From contig CAPOZU010000009.1 of the NCBI GenBank assembly GCA_948676835.1, positions 18,767 through 82,766 of the forward strand: DNA of 64,000 nucleotides, written 5' to 3'. The stretch is from an uncultured Clostridia bacterium. GTDB lineage: Bacteria > Bacillota > Clostridia > TANB77 > CAG-508. Every line of letters starts with the position of its first letter. The first letter of the stretch is position 1. Positions 16,823-28,800 of the stretch are shown here, in pieces. Under the pieces are notes generated by a model. The model worked only from the letters and a program-made list of their open reading frames with translations, did not search any database and was not told the DNA's origin. The position numbers and the translations under genes were made by a program.

Positions 16823-19800
16823 TTATTGTTCTACTGGCAATTCAAGAAATATCAACTTAATTTGTGCTAAGTCTGTTATTGAAAGTCTTGCATCATCATT
16901 TATATCTCCTGCAACATATCCAGCTCCTGTTAAAATTTCTTTTTCAATAATGTGTAATTTTATTTTTGCAATATCTGTTATTGAAATTTTTCCATCTCCA
17001 TTTATATCACCTATAACAACTGCTGTATATTCTAGTTTTTCACCAATTTTTACTATCATTCCTGTACATATAATAGCATCATCTTCTACTTTATTTCCTT
17101 TATTATCTACAATAGTTATTTCCATATTTGCTTCTACTTTTTGTTTAAATTCAGCTACTGTTGTTTCTTCTTCTATTCTTGATATATAAGAATCTTTAAT
17201 AGTATATATATTAGATGTAATTGTTGGTTCTTCTGGTTGTTCTTTTTCTATCCATGTAACTGCAGCTTTTGCTGTTCCTTCATTTCCTGCTTGGTCTCTA
17301 TATGTGAATGTATATTCTCCATTTTCTGTAAATGTATGTGTATTTCCGCCTTCTACTGTTACATTTTCTTTATCAAATGTTATTGTTGCTACTACATCTT
17401 GATTTGTCAACTCTGTTGTACTATATGTGATTGTTGGTACTGGTGCTACTTTATCTATCCATGTAACTGTTGCTTTTGCAGTTCCTTCATTTCCTGCTTG
17501 ATCTCTATATGTGAATGTATACTCTCCATTTTCTGTAAATGTATGTGTATTTCCACCTTCTACTGTTACATTTTCTTTATCAAATGTTACTGTAGCTACT
17601 ACATCTTGATTTGTTGTACTTGTTATATTATAAGAAATTGTTGCTACTGGTAATACTTTATCTATCCATGTAACTGTTGCTTTTGCTGTTCCTTCATTTC
17701 CTGCTTCATCTCTATATTCAAATATGAATTCTCCATTTTCTGTAAATACATAAGTATTATTTCCTTCATTATTTGTTATAGTTATATTTTCTTCATTAAA
17801 GCTTATGCTTGCTGTTACATTTTGGTTTGTTAAACTTGTTATATCATAAGAAATTATTGCTACTTTTACCACTTTATCTATCCATGTAACTGTTGCTTTT
17901 GCTGTTCCTTCATTTCCTGCTTGATCTCTATATGTGAATGTATACTCTCCATTTTCTGTAAATGTATGTGTATTTCCACCTTCTACTGTTACATTTTCTT
18001 TATCAAATGTTACTGTAGCTACTACATCTTGATTTGTTGTACTTGTTATATTATAAGAAATTGTTGCTACTGGTAATACTTTATCTATCCATGTAACTGT
18101 TGCTTTTGCTGTTCCTTCATTTCCTGCTTGATCTCTATATGTGAATGTATACTCTCCATTTTCTGTAAATGTATGTGTATTTCCACCTTCTACTGTTACA
18201 TTTTCTTTATCAAATGTTATTGTTGCAACTACATCTTGGTTTGTTAACTCTGTTGTACTATATGTGATTGTTGGTACTGGAGCTTTTTCTTTTTCTATAA
18301 TATTTATTGATAATTCTGAATCATCTGTAAATATATCTACATCTCCATTACTTCCTTCAATATCTACCAACTTAAATATAACTTCATTTGGAACTTCTAT
18401 TGTTTCTTTAACTTTTAAAATTACCTTAAATACTATTCCTTCTTCTAATTTATAATTATCACTTTCTGTTACAAATTTAAAGTTATCATCATTAAATGAA
18501 TTTTGATCTAAATTCCAAGCGTTTTCACCTAAAATATTTATCATTTCTAGTTTTTGTTTATCATATTCGAATTTTCCAGATAAAGCTATTAAACCTTTTT
18601 TAAAGTTTTTCATGTTATTCAAGTTTACATTTACTTCAAATTCATCTCCTATGTTTAAAGTTTCTTTTGAAGATTCTAAGCTTACATCAAAACTTGGAGT
18701 TGTTGGTTCTACTGGAATATCTGGATTTTCTTCTTTAGAAATCCATGTAACCTTAATAGGTATTATTCCTCTATTACCACTTTCATCTACATATTCAAAA
18801 CTGCTTTCTCCATTTTCTGTAAATGTATAAGTATTTGAACCATTATTACTTACTATTCTATAACCTTCTTCTAACTCTAATGTTACAGTAACATCTTGAT
18901 TTGTTGGTTCAGTTGTAGAATATGTTAATGTATATTCTGGTACTTTAGCTATCCAATTTACACTAGCAGTTGCAGTTCCTTCATTTCCTACTCTATCTAC
19001 AAATTCAAATGTAAATGTTCCATTTTCTGTAAATGTGTGTGTCATTTCTCCATCATTATTTGTAACTGTTACTTCTTCACTTGGCTCCATTGTTACAGTA
19101 ACTGGTTGATCTGTAAGATTAACTGTACTATAAGTAAGTTCTGCTGTTGGTGCTTCTTTATCTATCCAGTCTACCGCAATTGTTTTTGTTCCTACATTTC
19201 CTAAACTATCTACAAATTCTAATTCATAAGATGCATTAGTTTCAAAAGTAATAGTTTTACTTTTATCTACTGGATTTTCAGCAATTTGCACATCTTTTGA
19301 AAGTACTGTTATATTTTCTTTACTAAATGTAATTGTTGCTACTACTTCCTCATTTGTTAATTCAGTTGTACTAAAAGTAACTTCTGCTTCAGGTGCTATT
19401 TTATCTATCCAATCTACATTGGCTGTTGCACTACCTTTATTTCCTTCATCATCAACAAATTCAAAAATAAATTGTCCATTTTCTGTAAATGTATGAGTTT
19501 TGCTTCCATCATTATTTGTAACAGTAATTGGTCTATTTTCATCTACTAACTCTGCTATAACATCTTTATTAGTTTTATTAGTAATATTATAACTAATCTC
19601 AGCAGTAGGTATTTCACTAGCTGATGGATTTTCGTATAAATTTATAACAGATATTGAGAAGAAATTTTCAAAAGGTTGCATACCATTAACTTCTGTACAT
19701 TCAATTTTTATATATTGAGCTTCTTTGGGTTCTGGGAAAGTAATCTTCTTGCTTGCATTATCATTAGCTAAATTATTTTTAGTTGCAGCTAGTTCCCAAG

Positions 19801-22693
19801 TTTTACCATCTAAACTTACATAAACATTTATTTTTTTTGCTCTACCAGAAATATAATTACCAGCATTTGTTTTTGCATTTTGCTCTGGTGTGTAATCTAA
19901 TTCTGATACATATCTAGGTCTATCAATAATTTTTAAAACAACGCTTGAAACTGGATATGTTCCTGAAAACATAGCTCCTGGTTTACTACGCCATGATGTA
20001 CTCATATCTCCATCTAAAATATTTGATACATTTCCTTTACTTGTAGAAGATGCTGATACAGCTTCTATATTACTTCTTGAAATAAATCTATTAGTTAAGG
20101 AAGATGCATTCATAGTAAATGTGTAATGTACTGGATCACTTGTTGTATTTGTTCCTGATGCAGTTAATCTAAGATATACAACTACATCTCCTCTTAAGTT
20201 TGGATTTCCATCAGCAAATGATGTCCACTCTCCAGAATTAGGATCTAATGTCCATTCCATTTGATCAGTTGTACCATTAATACAATTTTCTAAATCGTCT
20301 ATTGAAACAGTATTGCTTGGGAATACTCCCTTGTTAATATTAATAGTGAAAATGTTTTCATCAGTTAATGGTAATCCTGATATACGAATTTTAATATCGT
20401 CATTAGCATTTATTGATGCAATTTCTTCATTAGTAAGTTGTATAGAATGTTCATAAACTTCTTTCCAATTATTACCACCATCTAAACTATAACTCCAAGT
20501 TACTTGCGCACTTTGAAATTGTTTAGATAATACTATTTTCCCAGCATCTGCACCTGAAAAAGAGAAAGTAGCAATTCTAGAATCAACTACACCTAAAATT
20601 GCATTTGCAATTACTGGTACTTCTGCATGATATATCGTATCTGCTGATGTTGCTTTTGTAGCTTGACGTAATGTTCTATCTTGTAGCATCATCAATTTAC
20701 TACGATACTCTGGAGATGAAACTTTCATTCCAATTTTCTTTAATAAATCATACATTGGTAATGGATGATAAACATAAACATCTGTAATTTCAGATGCTAA
20801 ATCTATTAAATCTGATTCTGTTTTAGTACTATCATTAATATATGAATTTACTAATCCAAACCATGCATCAAAGTTAATTCTTTCTTCTTCTAAAGCATCA
20901 AGATAAATTTGTTTTTGCTTTTCTTTATCATTTTTATAAACATCTTCTAATAATAAAATTAATTGTGCTTGTTCATATTTATCGTATTCGTTTTGTGCCT
21001 CTTGAGCAAGCAATCTATAAGAACCTGTTTTGATAACACCACTATTATATTTACTTCCCCATCCATTTAATGGTCTACCATCAGTAGCAGCCCATGCTGT
21101 TGATGCAACATTATAAGATAATTGCCATGCATAATTTCCGCCACCAATATTTTTTAAATAAATATAAGCAGCATGTGCTGGTTGACCTACTACATAAGCG
21201 GGAACTCCCCAAACACCGTAAAGGTTAGCTGCTGTTTTTGAAAGTCCACCACAAACAGAACCTTCTTCAAATACTATCCATAATTTTGGTTTTCCACTTT
21301 GATATGTGATGTTGTAGTCTGATAAATTATATTTTTGATCCCATTTTTCATAATTTTCTTGACTATAATATTGTGGTCTATAATATCCATAACCTGTTCT
21401 ATAAGTAATATATTTAAATGGATTGAATCGATCTACTAAATTTGAAAATTTCTTTTCAGAATAATCATGTAACCACATTATTTCTTCATCATCGATGTTA
21501 ACAAACATAACACCACGCATTTCATCTATTGTATAACTTTCAAACATTGCATTAGAATATAAATCTCCATTTAAATGCATTTGTTTATAAATATCATAAC
21601 GAGTTACTGCATCAGAAAATTGATTTCCGCCAATCCATAATCCAACATTTCCCGCATGTGATAAAGATAATGATAACATCATCTTTAAATATAAATCTTT
21701 ATATTTTGTTCCATTTGGTGTTAATTCTTCATTATTTAAGTCTTCTTTATAAGTATCATATAATTTGCTTAACACCTGTAATGATTTTAAATATGTTCCA
21801 CTTGGTTTTCCACCAATTGTCCATAAGCGTAATGCTTCTTCATTATTTATAAACCATTCTAAAGTTTCTTTATTTTTTGGGTCTTCTTGTAAAAAGTTTC
21901 TAAGTTGATATTGACCAACATTTTTAATAAAATTTCTTTGTAAAAGAGTAAGTTTTAAATCGTCTTTAATTACTCCACCATCATATTCGGCTTTTATGAT
22001 TTCATCATATTCTTCTACTGTTGTCATAACATTTTCGTCATAATCTTCTTTTACAAGTTTAGCGTCTCCCCATACAGCATGATCACTTGCATTAGAACCA
22101 TTATCATTAGCATATAATCTAATATAATTAGCATCTCTAATATCAATTTTAACATATACTGCATTATTTGAACTTTTTATTGCAGTAGGATTTTCTTCTG
22201 TACGTAAAGTCCAATTTTTTCCATCTTCTGAAGTATAAATATAAAATTTTACACCATTTCCTTTATTTCCTGATGTTGTATTTATACCATAATAGGTTGT
22301 AAAATATGCATAGTCTTTATAACTGCTAATATCATATTCTAAAGTGGAAGTAGCATGTGCCCAAATTCCTTTTTTTATTATGGTAGTTGAACCATTTAAT
22401 AACATCGCAAGTTGCCCATTATCTGTTGTTTTATCTAATGTAATATTTCCCCATGCTGTTTGACCTTTGCTATAAGGAATATCAGATAAATACACTACCT
22501 GATTTTCATTAGTAACATTATTAAATGAAAGATTTTTTTGATTTGCATTATTACTACTATTATAAGTATGTAAATAATATCCTTGTGCATTTTTATAGCT
22601 AGTTTTGTTTTTTCCAAAGTAAACTGCTATACACACTAAAGATATTATGAAAAAAATACAAAAAATATTTTTTACTTTTAATGATTTTTTCAT
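16823..22693 (-). CDS. Giant secreted NPCBM / transglutaminase-like / cohesin / dockerin protein A
   Basis: The 1956-residue secreted protein starts at ATG 22693 (AGGAGG upstream; an earlier in-frame ATG lacks one). Modules in order: signal peptide (about 1-30); NPCBM-like sugar-binding module (encoded about 22500-22040). A helical/transglutaminase-like region follows with Cys481 (VCGG), His507 (GQPAHAAY) and Asn528 spaced like a Cys-His-Asp/Asn triad. Then come a linker, a discoidin-like F5/8C module (about 20090-19620), four Ig-like repeats, a cohesin-like module (about 18705-18290), five more Ig-like repeats, an X-like module and a C-terminal dockerin. The dockerin has two GDINGDGK/GDINDDAR-type calcium loops. 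There is no sortase motif. It is paralogous to the next two genes upstream. Catalysis by the Cys-His-Asn set is inferred. Confidence 0.88.
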   Translation of the reverse strand: MKKSLKVKNIFCIFFIISLVCIAVYFGKNKTSYKNAQGYYLHTYNSSNNANQKNLSFNNVTNENQVVYLSDIPYSKGQTAWGNITLDKTTDNGQLAMLLNGSTTIIKKGIWAHATSTLEYDISSYKDYAYFTTYYGINTTSGNKGNGVKFYIYTSEDGKNWTLRTEENPTAIKSSNNAVYVKIDIRDANYIRLYANDNGSNASDHAVWGDAKLVKEDYDENVMTTVEEYDEIIKAEYDGGVIKDDLKLTLLQRNFIKNVGQYQLRNFLQEDPKNKETLEWFINNEEALRLWTIGGKPSGTYLKSLQVLSKLYDTYKEDLNNEELTPNGTKYKDLYLKMMLSLSLSHAGNVGLWIGGNQFSDAVTRYDIYKQMHLNGDLYSNAMFESYTIDEMRGVMFVNIDDEEIMWLHDYSEKKFSNLVDRFNPFKYITYRTGYGYYRPQYYSQENYEKWDQKYNLSDYNITYQSGKPKLWIVFEEGSVCGGLSKTAANLYGVWGVPAYVVGQPAHAAYIYLKNIGGGNYAWQLSYNVASTAWAATDGRPLNGWGSKYNSGVIKTGSYRLLAQEAQNEYDKYEQAQLILLLEDVYKNDKEKQKQIYLDALEEERINFDAWFGLVNSYINDSTKTESDLIDLASEITDVYVYHPLPMYDLLKKIGMKVSSPEYRSKLMMLQDRTLRQATKATSADTIYHAEVPVIANAILGVVDSRIATFSFSGADAGKIVLSKQFQSAQVTWSYSLDGGNNWKEVYEHSIQLTNEEIASINANDDIKIRISGLPLTDENIFTININKGVFPSNTVSIDDLENCINGTTDQMEWTLDPNSGEWTSFADGNPNLRGDVVVYLRLTASGTNTTSDPVHYTFTMNASSLTNRFISRSNIEAVSASSTSKGNVSNILDGDMSTSWRSKPGAMFSGTYPVSSVVLKIIDRPRYVSELDYTPEQNAKTNAGNYISGRAKKINVYVSLDGKTWELAATKNNLANDNASKKITFPEPKEAQYIKIECTEVNGMQPFENFFSISVINLYENPSASEIPTAEISYNITNKTNKDVIAELVDENRPITVTNNDGSKTHTFTENGQFIFEFVDDEGNKGSATANVDWIDKIAPEAEVTFSTTELTNEEVVATITFSKENITVLSKDVQIAENPVDKSKTITFETNASYELEFVDSLGNVGTKTIAVDWIDKEAPTAELTYSTVNLTDQPVTVTMEPSEEVTVTNNDGEMTHTFTENGTFTFEFVDRVGNEGTATASVNWIAKVPEYTLTYSTTEPTNQDVTVTLELEEGYRIVSNNGSNTYTFTENGESSFEYVDESGNRGIIPIKVTWISKEENPDIPVEPTTPSFDVSLESSKETLNIGDEFEVNVNLNNMKNFKKGLIALSGKFEYDKQKLEMINILGENAWNLDQNSFNDDNFKFVTESDNYKLEEGIVFKVILKVKETIEVPNEVIFKLVDIEGSNGDVDIFTDDSELSINIIEKEKAPVPTITYSTTELTNQDVVATITFDKENVTVEGGNTHTFTENGEYTFTYRDQAGNEGTAKATVTWIDKVLPVATISYNITSTTNQDVVATVTFDKENVTVEGGNTHTFTENGEYTFTYRDQAGNEGTAKATVTWIDKVVKVAIISYDITSLTNQNVTASISFNEENITITNNEGNNTYVFTENGEFIFEYRDEAGNEGTAKATVTWIDKVLPVATISYNITSTTNQDVVATVTFDKENVTVEGGNTHTFTENGEYTFTYRDQAGNEGTAKATVTWIDKVAPVPTITYSTTELTNQDVVATITFDKENVTVEGGNTHTFTENGEYTFTYRDQAGNEGTAKAAVTWIEKEQPEEPTITSNIYTIKDSYISRIEEETTVAEFKQKVEANMEITIVDNKGNKVEDDAIICTGMIVKIGEKLEYTAVVIGDINGDGKISITDIAKIKLHIIEKEILTGAGYVAGDINDDARLSITDLAQIKLIFLELPVEQ
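17237..19620 (-). repeat. Nine Ig-like repeats of protein A, interrupted by the cohesin-like module
   Basis: In-frame repeats of about 69-75 codons. Each opens with a P.ATITYST-like strand, has an N..V.A.ITF middle and a YTFTENGEFTFEF-type strand, and ends AGN.GTA.A.VTWIDK. Five copies lie at 17237-18290 and four at about 18735-19620. In the five-copy block the outer pair match each other, the next pair match each other almost base for base (about 17451-17690 and 17871-18110), and the centre is unique. Confidence 0.9.
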
Positions 22694-22810
22694 TTTACTC
22701 CTCCTTATTAATATAAATTTTATATTCTTTATATATTCTTTCAATTCTATATTATATAACATTTTCAAGAAAAATTCAACAAATATTACAATGATTGTTA
22801 ATAGAGTATA

Positions 22811-22847
22811 TAAAAAGTGCTGAAAAGTATATACTACTTTTCAGCAC
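22811..22847 (-). terminator. Terminator of giant gene B
   Basis: A perfect 13-bp stem (22817-22829 with 22835-22847), five-base loop, followed on the minus strand by TTTTTATA. It lies 30 bases past the stop of the 3957-residue protein, so A and B are separate transcripts or only partly linked. Confidence 0.88.
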
Positions 22848-22876
22848 CATCAAGAATACATATTAGTTATATCTAT

Positions 22877-25800
22877 TTATTCTATTCCGATAATTAATTT
22901 CTTTAATTTCGCCAAGTCTGTTATTGACACTCTATCATCTCCATTTATATCTGCTGCTAGATATCTACAATCTTGCAAAACATCTTTTTCAATTATATGC
23001 AATTTTAATTTTGCAAGATCTGTTATAGATATTCTACCATCTTTATTAATGTCCCCTGTGATAACTAATGTATATTCTATATTTTCATCTAATTTTAGTT
23101 TCATTCCTGTTGCAAGAATTCCATCATCATTTAAAGTATTTCCTTCTTCATCTATTATTGTAATTTCTTTATTAGCTGTTACATTTCCTTTAAATGTTGC
23201 TACTGTTGTTTGTGGTGATATTCTTGATATAATATCTTCTTCAATATTATAATTATCAGATGTTATTGTTCCATCTTCTATTATTCCATCATTTATATGT
23301 AGATTTATTTCTACATTGTCAGAATCAATATCACTCTCACTATTACTTGCAATTACTGATATTACCTTAAATTTAATATCTAATGGTCCTTCTACTGTAT
23401 CTTTTACTTTCAATTTCATTGTTATTATATTTTCTTTTTGAGATACATATTCTCCTTTTTCTGTTACAAACTTAAAGTTATTATCATTAAATGAATTTTC
23501 ATCCATATTCCAAGAATTCTGACCTTTAATTTCTAAGATCTCAAGTATACTTTCATCATATTCAAATTGTCCACAAATACTTACTAATCCATATTCTATG
23601 TTTTTAAGATTATCAATTGCAATGTCAATTTCAAATTCTTCACCTACATTTAATGTATTTTTTGAAGGTGTTAACTTCAATTCAAAACTTGGTTCTTGTG
23701 GTAAATCATTTTGAATCCAATTAACATTAGCTATTGCAGTTCCTGTATTTCCAGCTAAATCTATAAATTCAAATGTAAATTCTCCGTTTTCTGTAAATAA
23801 ATAAGTATTATTTTCTTCATTATTTATAATTTTTACATTTTCTTTATCAAATGTTATTGTTGCTGTTACTGGATCCATTGTTTCATTTTCTGTACTATAA
23901 GTAATTGTTGCAACTGGAACTATTTTATCTATCCATAATACTTCTGCTTTTACTGTTCCTCTATTTCCAGCTGAATCGATAAATTCAAAAACATATTCTC
24001 CATTTTCTGTAAATGTATGTGTTCCATCAGATTCTATAAAAGTAATTTCTTCACTTGGATTTACTACTGTTGCCACTACATCTTGATTTGTCAATTTATC
24101 TATTGAATATTCTATCTCTGCTATTGGAGCTACTTTATCAATCCAATTTACACTTGCAACTGCAACACCTGCATTTCCACTAGGTCCTATAAATTCAAAC
24201 TCAAATTGACCATTTTCTGTAAATGTGTAAGTATTTTTTCCATCGTTATTTGTTATTGTAACATTTTCTTTATCAAAAGTAACTGTTGCTGTTACATCTT
24301 GATTTGTTAGCTCGTTTATATCATAACTGATTGTTGCAACTGGTAATGTCTTATCTATCCATGTAACTTTTGCTAATTTTGCACCTTGATTTCCTGCTTT
24401 ATCTGAATATTTAAAAATGTACTCTCCATTTTCTGTAAATGTATGTGTATTTCCTCCTTCTACTGTTACATCCTCTTCGTTAAAAGTAATTGTTGCTATT
24501 ACTTCTTGATTTGTTGCACTTTCTGTACTATAACGAATTTCTGCTACTGGAGCTTCTTTGTCTATCCATGTAACATTTGCAATTGCTGTACCAGCATTTC
24601 CAGCAGGTCCTACAAACTCAAATTCAAATTGACCATTTTCTGTAAATGTATAAGTATTTTTTCCTCCATTATTTGTTATTGTAACATTTTCTTTATCAAA
24701 TGCAATGCTAGCAGTTACTTCTTGATTTGTTGGCTCTGATTTATCATAAGTTATTGTTGCTTTTGGTAATGTCTTATCTATCCAGTCTACAGTTGCAATT
24801 GCAATACCTGTATTTCCAGCAGGTCCTACAAACTCAAATTCAAATTCGCCATTTTCTGTAAATGTATAAGTATTTTTTCCTCCATTATTTGTTATTGTAA
24901 CATTTTCTTTATCAAAAGTAACTGTTGCTGTTACATCTTGATTTGTCGGATTTGTTGTACTATATGTGATTGTTGCATTTGGTTCATCTCTATCTATCCA
25001 ATAAACTTCTGCCATTGCTGTTCCCTTATTTCCATAAGGTCCAACAAATTCAAATAAATATGTTCCGTTTTCAGTAAATCTATGTGTGTTTCCACCTAAA
25101 ACAATAACATTTTCTATATCAAATGTAATTGTTGCAATTACATCTTGATTTGTTGGATTTGTTGTATTGTATGTGATTGTTGCATTTGGTAAAGTTTTCT
25201 TTAACCAGTCAACTCTTGCTATTGCTGTACCGCTATTTCCTGCTCTATCCTCAAATTCAAATGTATATTCTCCACTATCTTCAAATACATGTATATTTCC
25301 ACCTTTTACTGTTACACCTTCTTTATTAAAGGTAATCGTTGCTGTTACATCTTGATTTGTCATCTCTGTTGTACTATATGTGATTGTTGGTATGATTTCT
25401 TCTTTATCTATCCAATCAACTGTTGCTGTTGCTACACCTGCATTTCCATAAGGTCCTACAAATTCAAATGTAAAGCTTCCATTTCTTGTAAATGTATAAG
25501 TATTCTTTCCATCATTATTTGTAACTTGAGTTCCTTCTCTATCAAAATTAACTGTTACTGTTACATCTTGATTTGTTAATGTATTTATGTCATATGTGAA
25601 TGTTGCATTCGGTAATGTTTTCTTTATCCAATCAACTCTTGCTATTGCTGTACCACTATTTCCTGCTCTATCCTCAAATTCAAATGTATATTCTCCACTA
25701 TCTTCAAATACATGTGTATTTCCATCTTTTACTGTTACATTTTCTTCATTAAATGTAATTGTTGCTGTTACATTTTGATTTGTTGGATTTGTAATATCAT

Positions 25801-28800
25801 AACTGATTGTTGGTACTGGAACATCTTTATCTATGTTATTTACTTTTGCAATTGCTGTTCCTCTATTACCTGCAGGTCCTACAAATTCAAATTCAAATTG
25901 ACCATTTTCTGTAAATGTATAAGTATTGTTTCCATCATTGTTTGTTATTGTTACATCCTCTTTATCAAAGCTTATGCTAGCCATTACATCTTGATTTGTT
26001 GGGTTTGTTGTACTATATGTGATTGTTGCTTTTGGCAATGTTTTATCTATCCAAGTAACTTTTGCTATAGCTGTTCCTGTATTTCCAGCAGAATCTATAT
26101 ATCTAAAAGTAAACTCGCCATTTTCTGTAAATGTATGAACATTTCCTCCATCAACAATTACATCTTCTTTATCAAATGTAACTGTTGCTGTTACATCTTC
26201 ATTTGTTGAATTTGTTGTACTATATGTGATTGTTGCAACTGGTGCTTTTTTATCTATCCAAGTAACTTTTGCTATAGCTGTTCCAATATTTCCTGCAGGT
26301 CCTATGAATGCAAATTCATATTCTCCATTCTCTGTAAATGTATGTGTGTTTCCTCCTTCTACTTCTACATTGTTTTTATCAAAAGTTATTGTTGCAATAA
26401 CATCACGATTTGTTAATGTATTAATATCATAAGTTATTGTTGCCACTGGTAATTTTCTATCTATCCAGTCTACATAAGCTTTAGCTGTTCCAATATTTCC
26501 AACTTTATCTATAAATTCAAAAGTAAATTCACTATTTTCTGTAAATATATATGTGTTATTTCCACCATTATTTGTTATTGTTACATCTTCTTTATCAAAG
26601 CTTATGCTAGCTGTTACATTTTGATTTGTTGGATTTGTTGTACTATATGTGATTGTTCCAACTGGTATTTTCTTATCTATCCAATCAACCCTAGCAAGCT
26701 TGCTTCCTCTGTTTCCAGAACTATCTATATATTCAAATGTATATTCTCCATTTTCTGTAAATGTATGTGTATTTCCACCTTCTACTGTTACATTTTCTTT
26801 GTTAAAACTAATGCTAGCTATTACATCTTGATTTGTTAGTTCATTTATATTATATGAAATTGTTGCATTTAAGTCTTCTTTGTCTATCCAAGTTACTTTT
26901 GCAAGTTCACTTCCTGTATTACCTGCTTTATCTCTATATTCAAACATAAACTCACTATTTTCTGTAAATGTATAAGTATTATTTCCATCATTGTTTGTTA
27001 TTGTTACATCTTCCTCATTAAATGTAATTGTTGCAACTACATCTCCATTGGTTGAATTTTCTGGATTATATGTTATTGTTGCAATAGGTGCAACTTTATC
27101 AATCCAAGTTACAGTTGCTTTTGCTTTTCCAGTATTTCCTGATGGTCCTATAAATTCGAATTCAAATTCATTATTTTCTGTAAATGTATAGGTATTATTT
27201 CCATTATTATTTGTAATTCTGACATTTGGTTTATCAAATGTTATGCTAGCTGTTACATCTTGATTTGTTGGATTTGTTGTACTGTATGTGATTGTTGCTT
27301 TTGGAATTTCTTTATCTATCCAACTTACTTGTGCAAGCGCTGTTCCTCTTTCTCCATTTGCATTTTCAAATGCAAATTCATATTCTCCATTTTGTTCAAA
27401 AGTATATTGGTTACTTCCACCATTATTTACTATTTTTATATTTTCTTGATCAAAACTTATTGTTGCTACAACATCTGTGTTTACTTTAGATGTTCCAGCA
27501 GGTCTTTCTGGATTATAAGTAATTGTTGCTATTGGCAAATCACTATCAATCCAAGTTACTTTTGCAGTTGCCCAACCTTTATTTCCAGCTTCATCCATAA
27601 AATTAAATGTATGCTCTCCATTAGTAGTGAATACATGTTTATTTCCGCCTTCAACTACTACATTACGTTTGTCAAAAGTAATTGTTGCAGTTACATTTCC
27701 ACTTGTTTGGTTTTCAACATCATATGTTATTGTTGGAACTGGTACTACTTTATCAATGTAATTTACTCTTGCAACTGCTGAGCCTTCATTTCCATAAGGA
27801 CCTCTAAATCTAAATGTATGTGTTCCATTTTCTGTAAATACATATTTATCTCCATTAGGAATTACATTTCCTTCTTCATCTATAATATCTACATTTTCTA
27901 AATCGAAACTAATTGTTGCTGTTACATCTCTGCATGTTAATTCTGTTTCATCATAAGTTATCGTTGCATTTGGTAATGTTTTACGTATCCAGTCAACTTC
28001 TGCTACTGCTGAACCTCTATTTCCAGCTTGATCCATAAAGTTAAATGTATATGAACCACTATCTTCAAATGTATGTGTATCTCCACCTTCAACTATTACA
28101 TTTTCTTCATTAAAACTAATACTAGCTGTTACTGGTTTATTAGTTTTATCAGTTGTGCTATATGTTATATTAGCTATTGGAACCTCTTTATCTATGTTAA
28201 ACACCTCTGCTGTTGCTGTTCCAGCTTTTCCTTTTTTATCTATATAGTTAAACACATGTGTTCCATTTTCTGTAAATGTATATATATTTCCATTAGGTAT
28301 ATCATTTCCTTGCTCATCTACAATTCTTACCTCATCTTGATCAAATGTAATTGTAGCAATAACATCTTTGTTAGTTGGTTCTTTCTCACTGTATAAAATA
28401 GTTGGTACTACATCATCAGAGTCTTCTATAATCCAATCTACATTAGCTGTTGATGTTCTTCTACGTCCTACTTCATCTTCATATTCAAATGTAAAGCTTC
28501 CATTTTCCTCAAATCTAAATGTATCTTTTCCTTCATTATTTAAAATTTTAACATTTGGTTTATTAAATTCAATTGTTGCTGTTACATTTCTGTAAGTTGG
28601 TTCTGTATTACTATATTTTATAGTTCCTACTGGTTCAACTTCGTCTATATTAGTTACAGAGACTGGAAGTGATAATAATCTCTGTCCTTGATACTTAAAC
28701 ATTAAAGTAATAGTTATATTGTGCTTAATTGTATAAGTATTTAATGCTCCTTCTTTCTTCTCTATATAATATCCTATTGTTTCTGGATATTTACTAGTAG

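Noticed and set aside
22694..22768. Extended N terminus of giant protein A (start at 22768)
   Set aside because: The signal peptide and AGGAGG site belong to the ATG at 22693. The extra 25 codons would bury the signal peptide.
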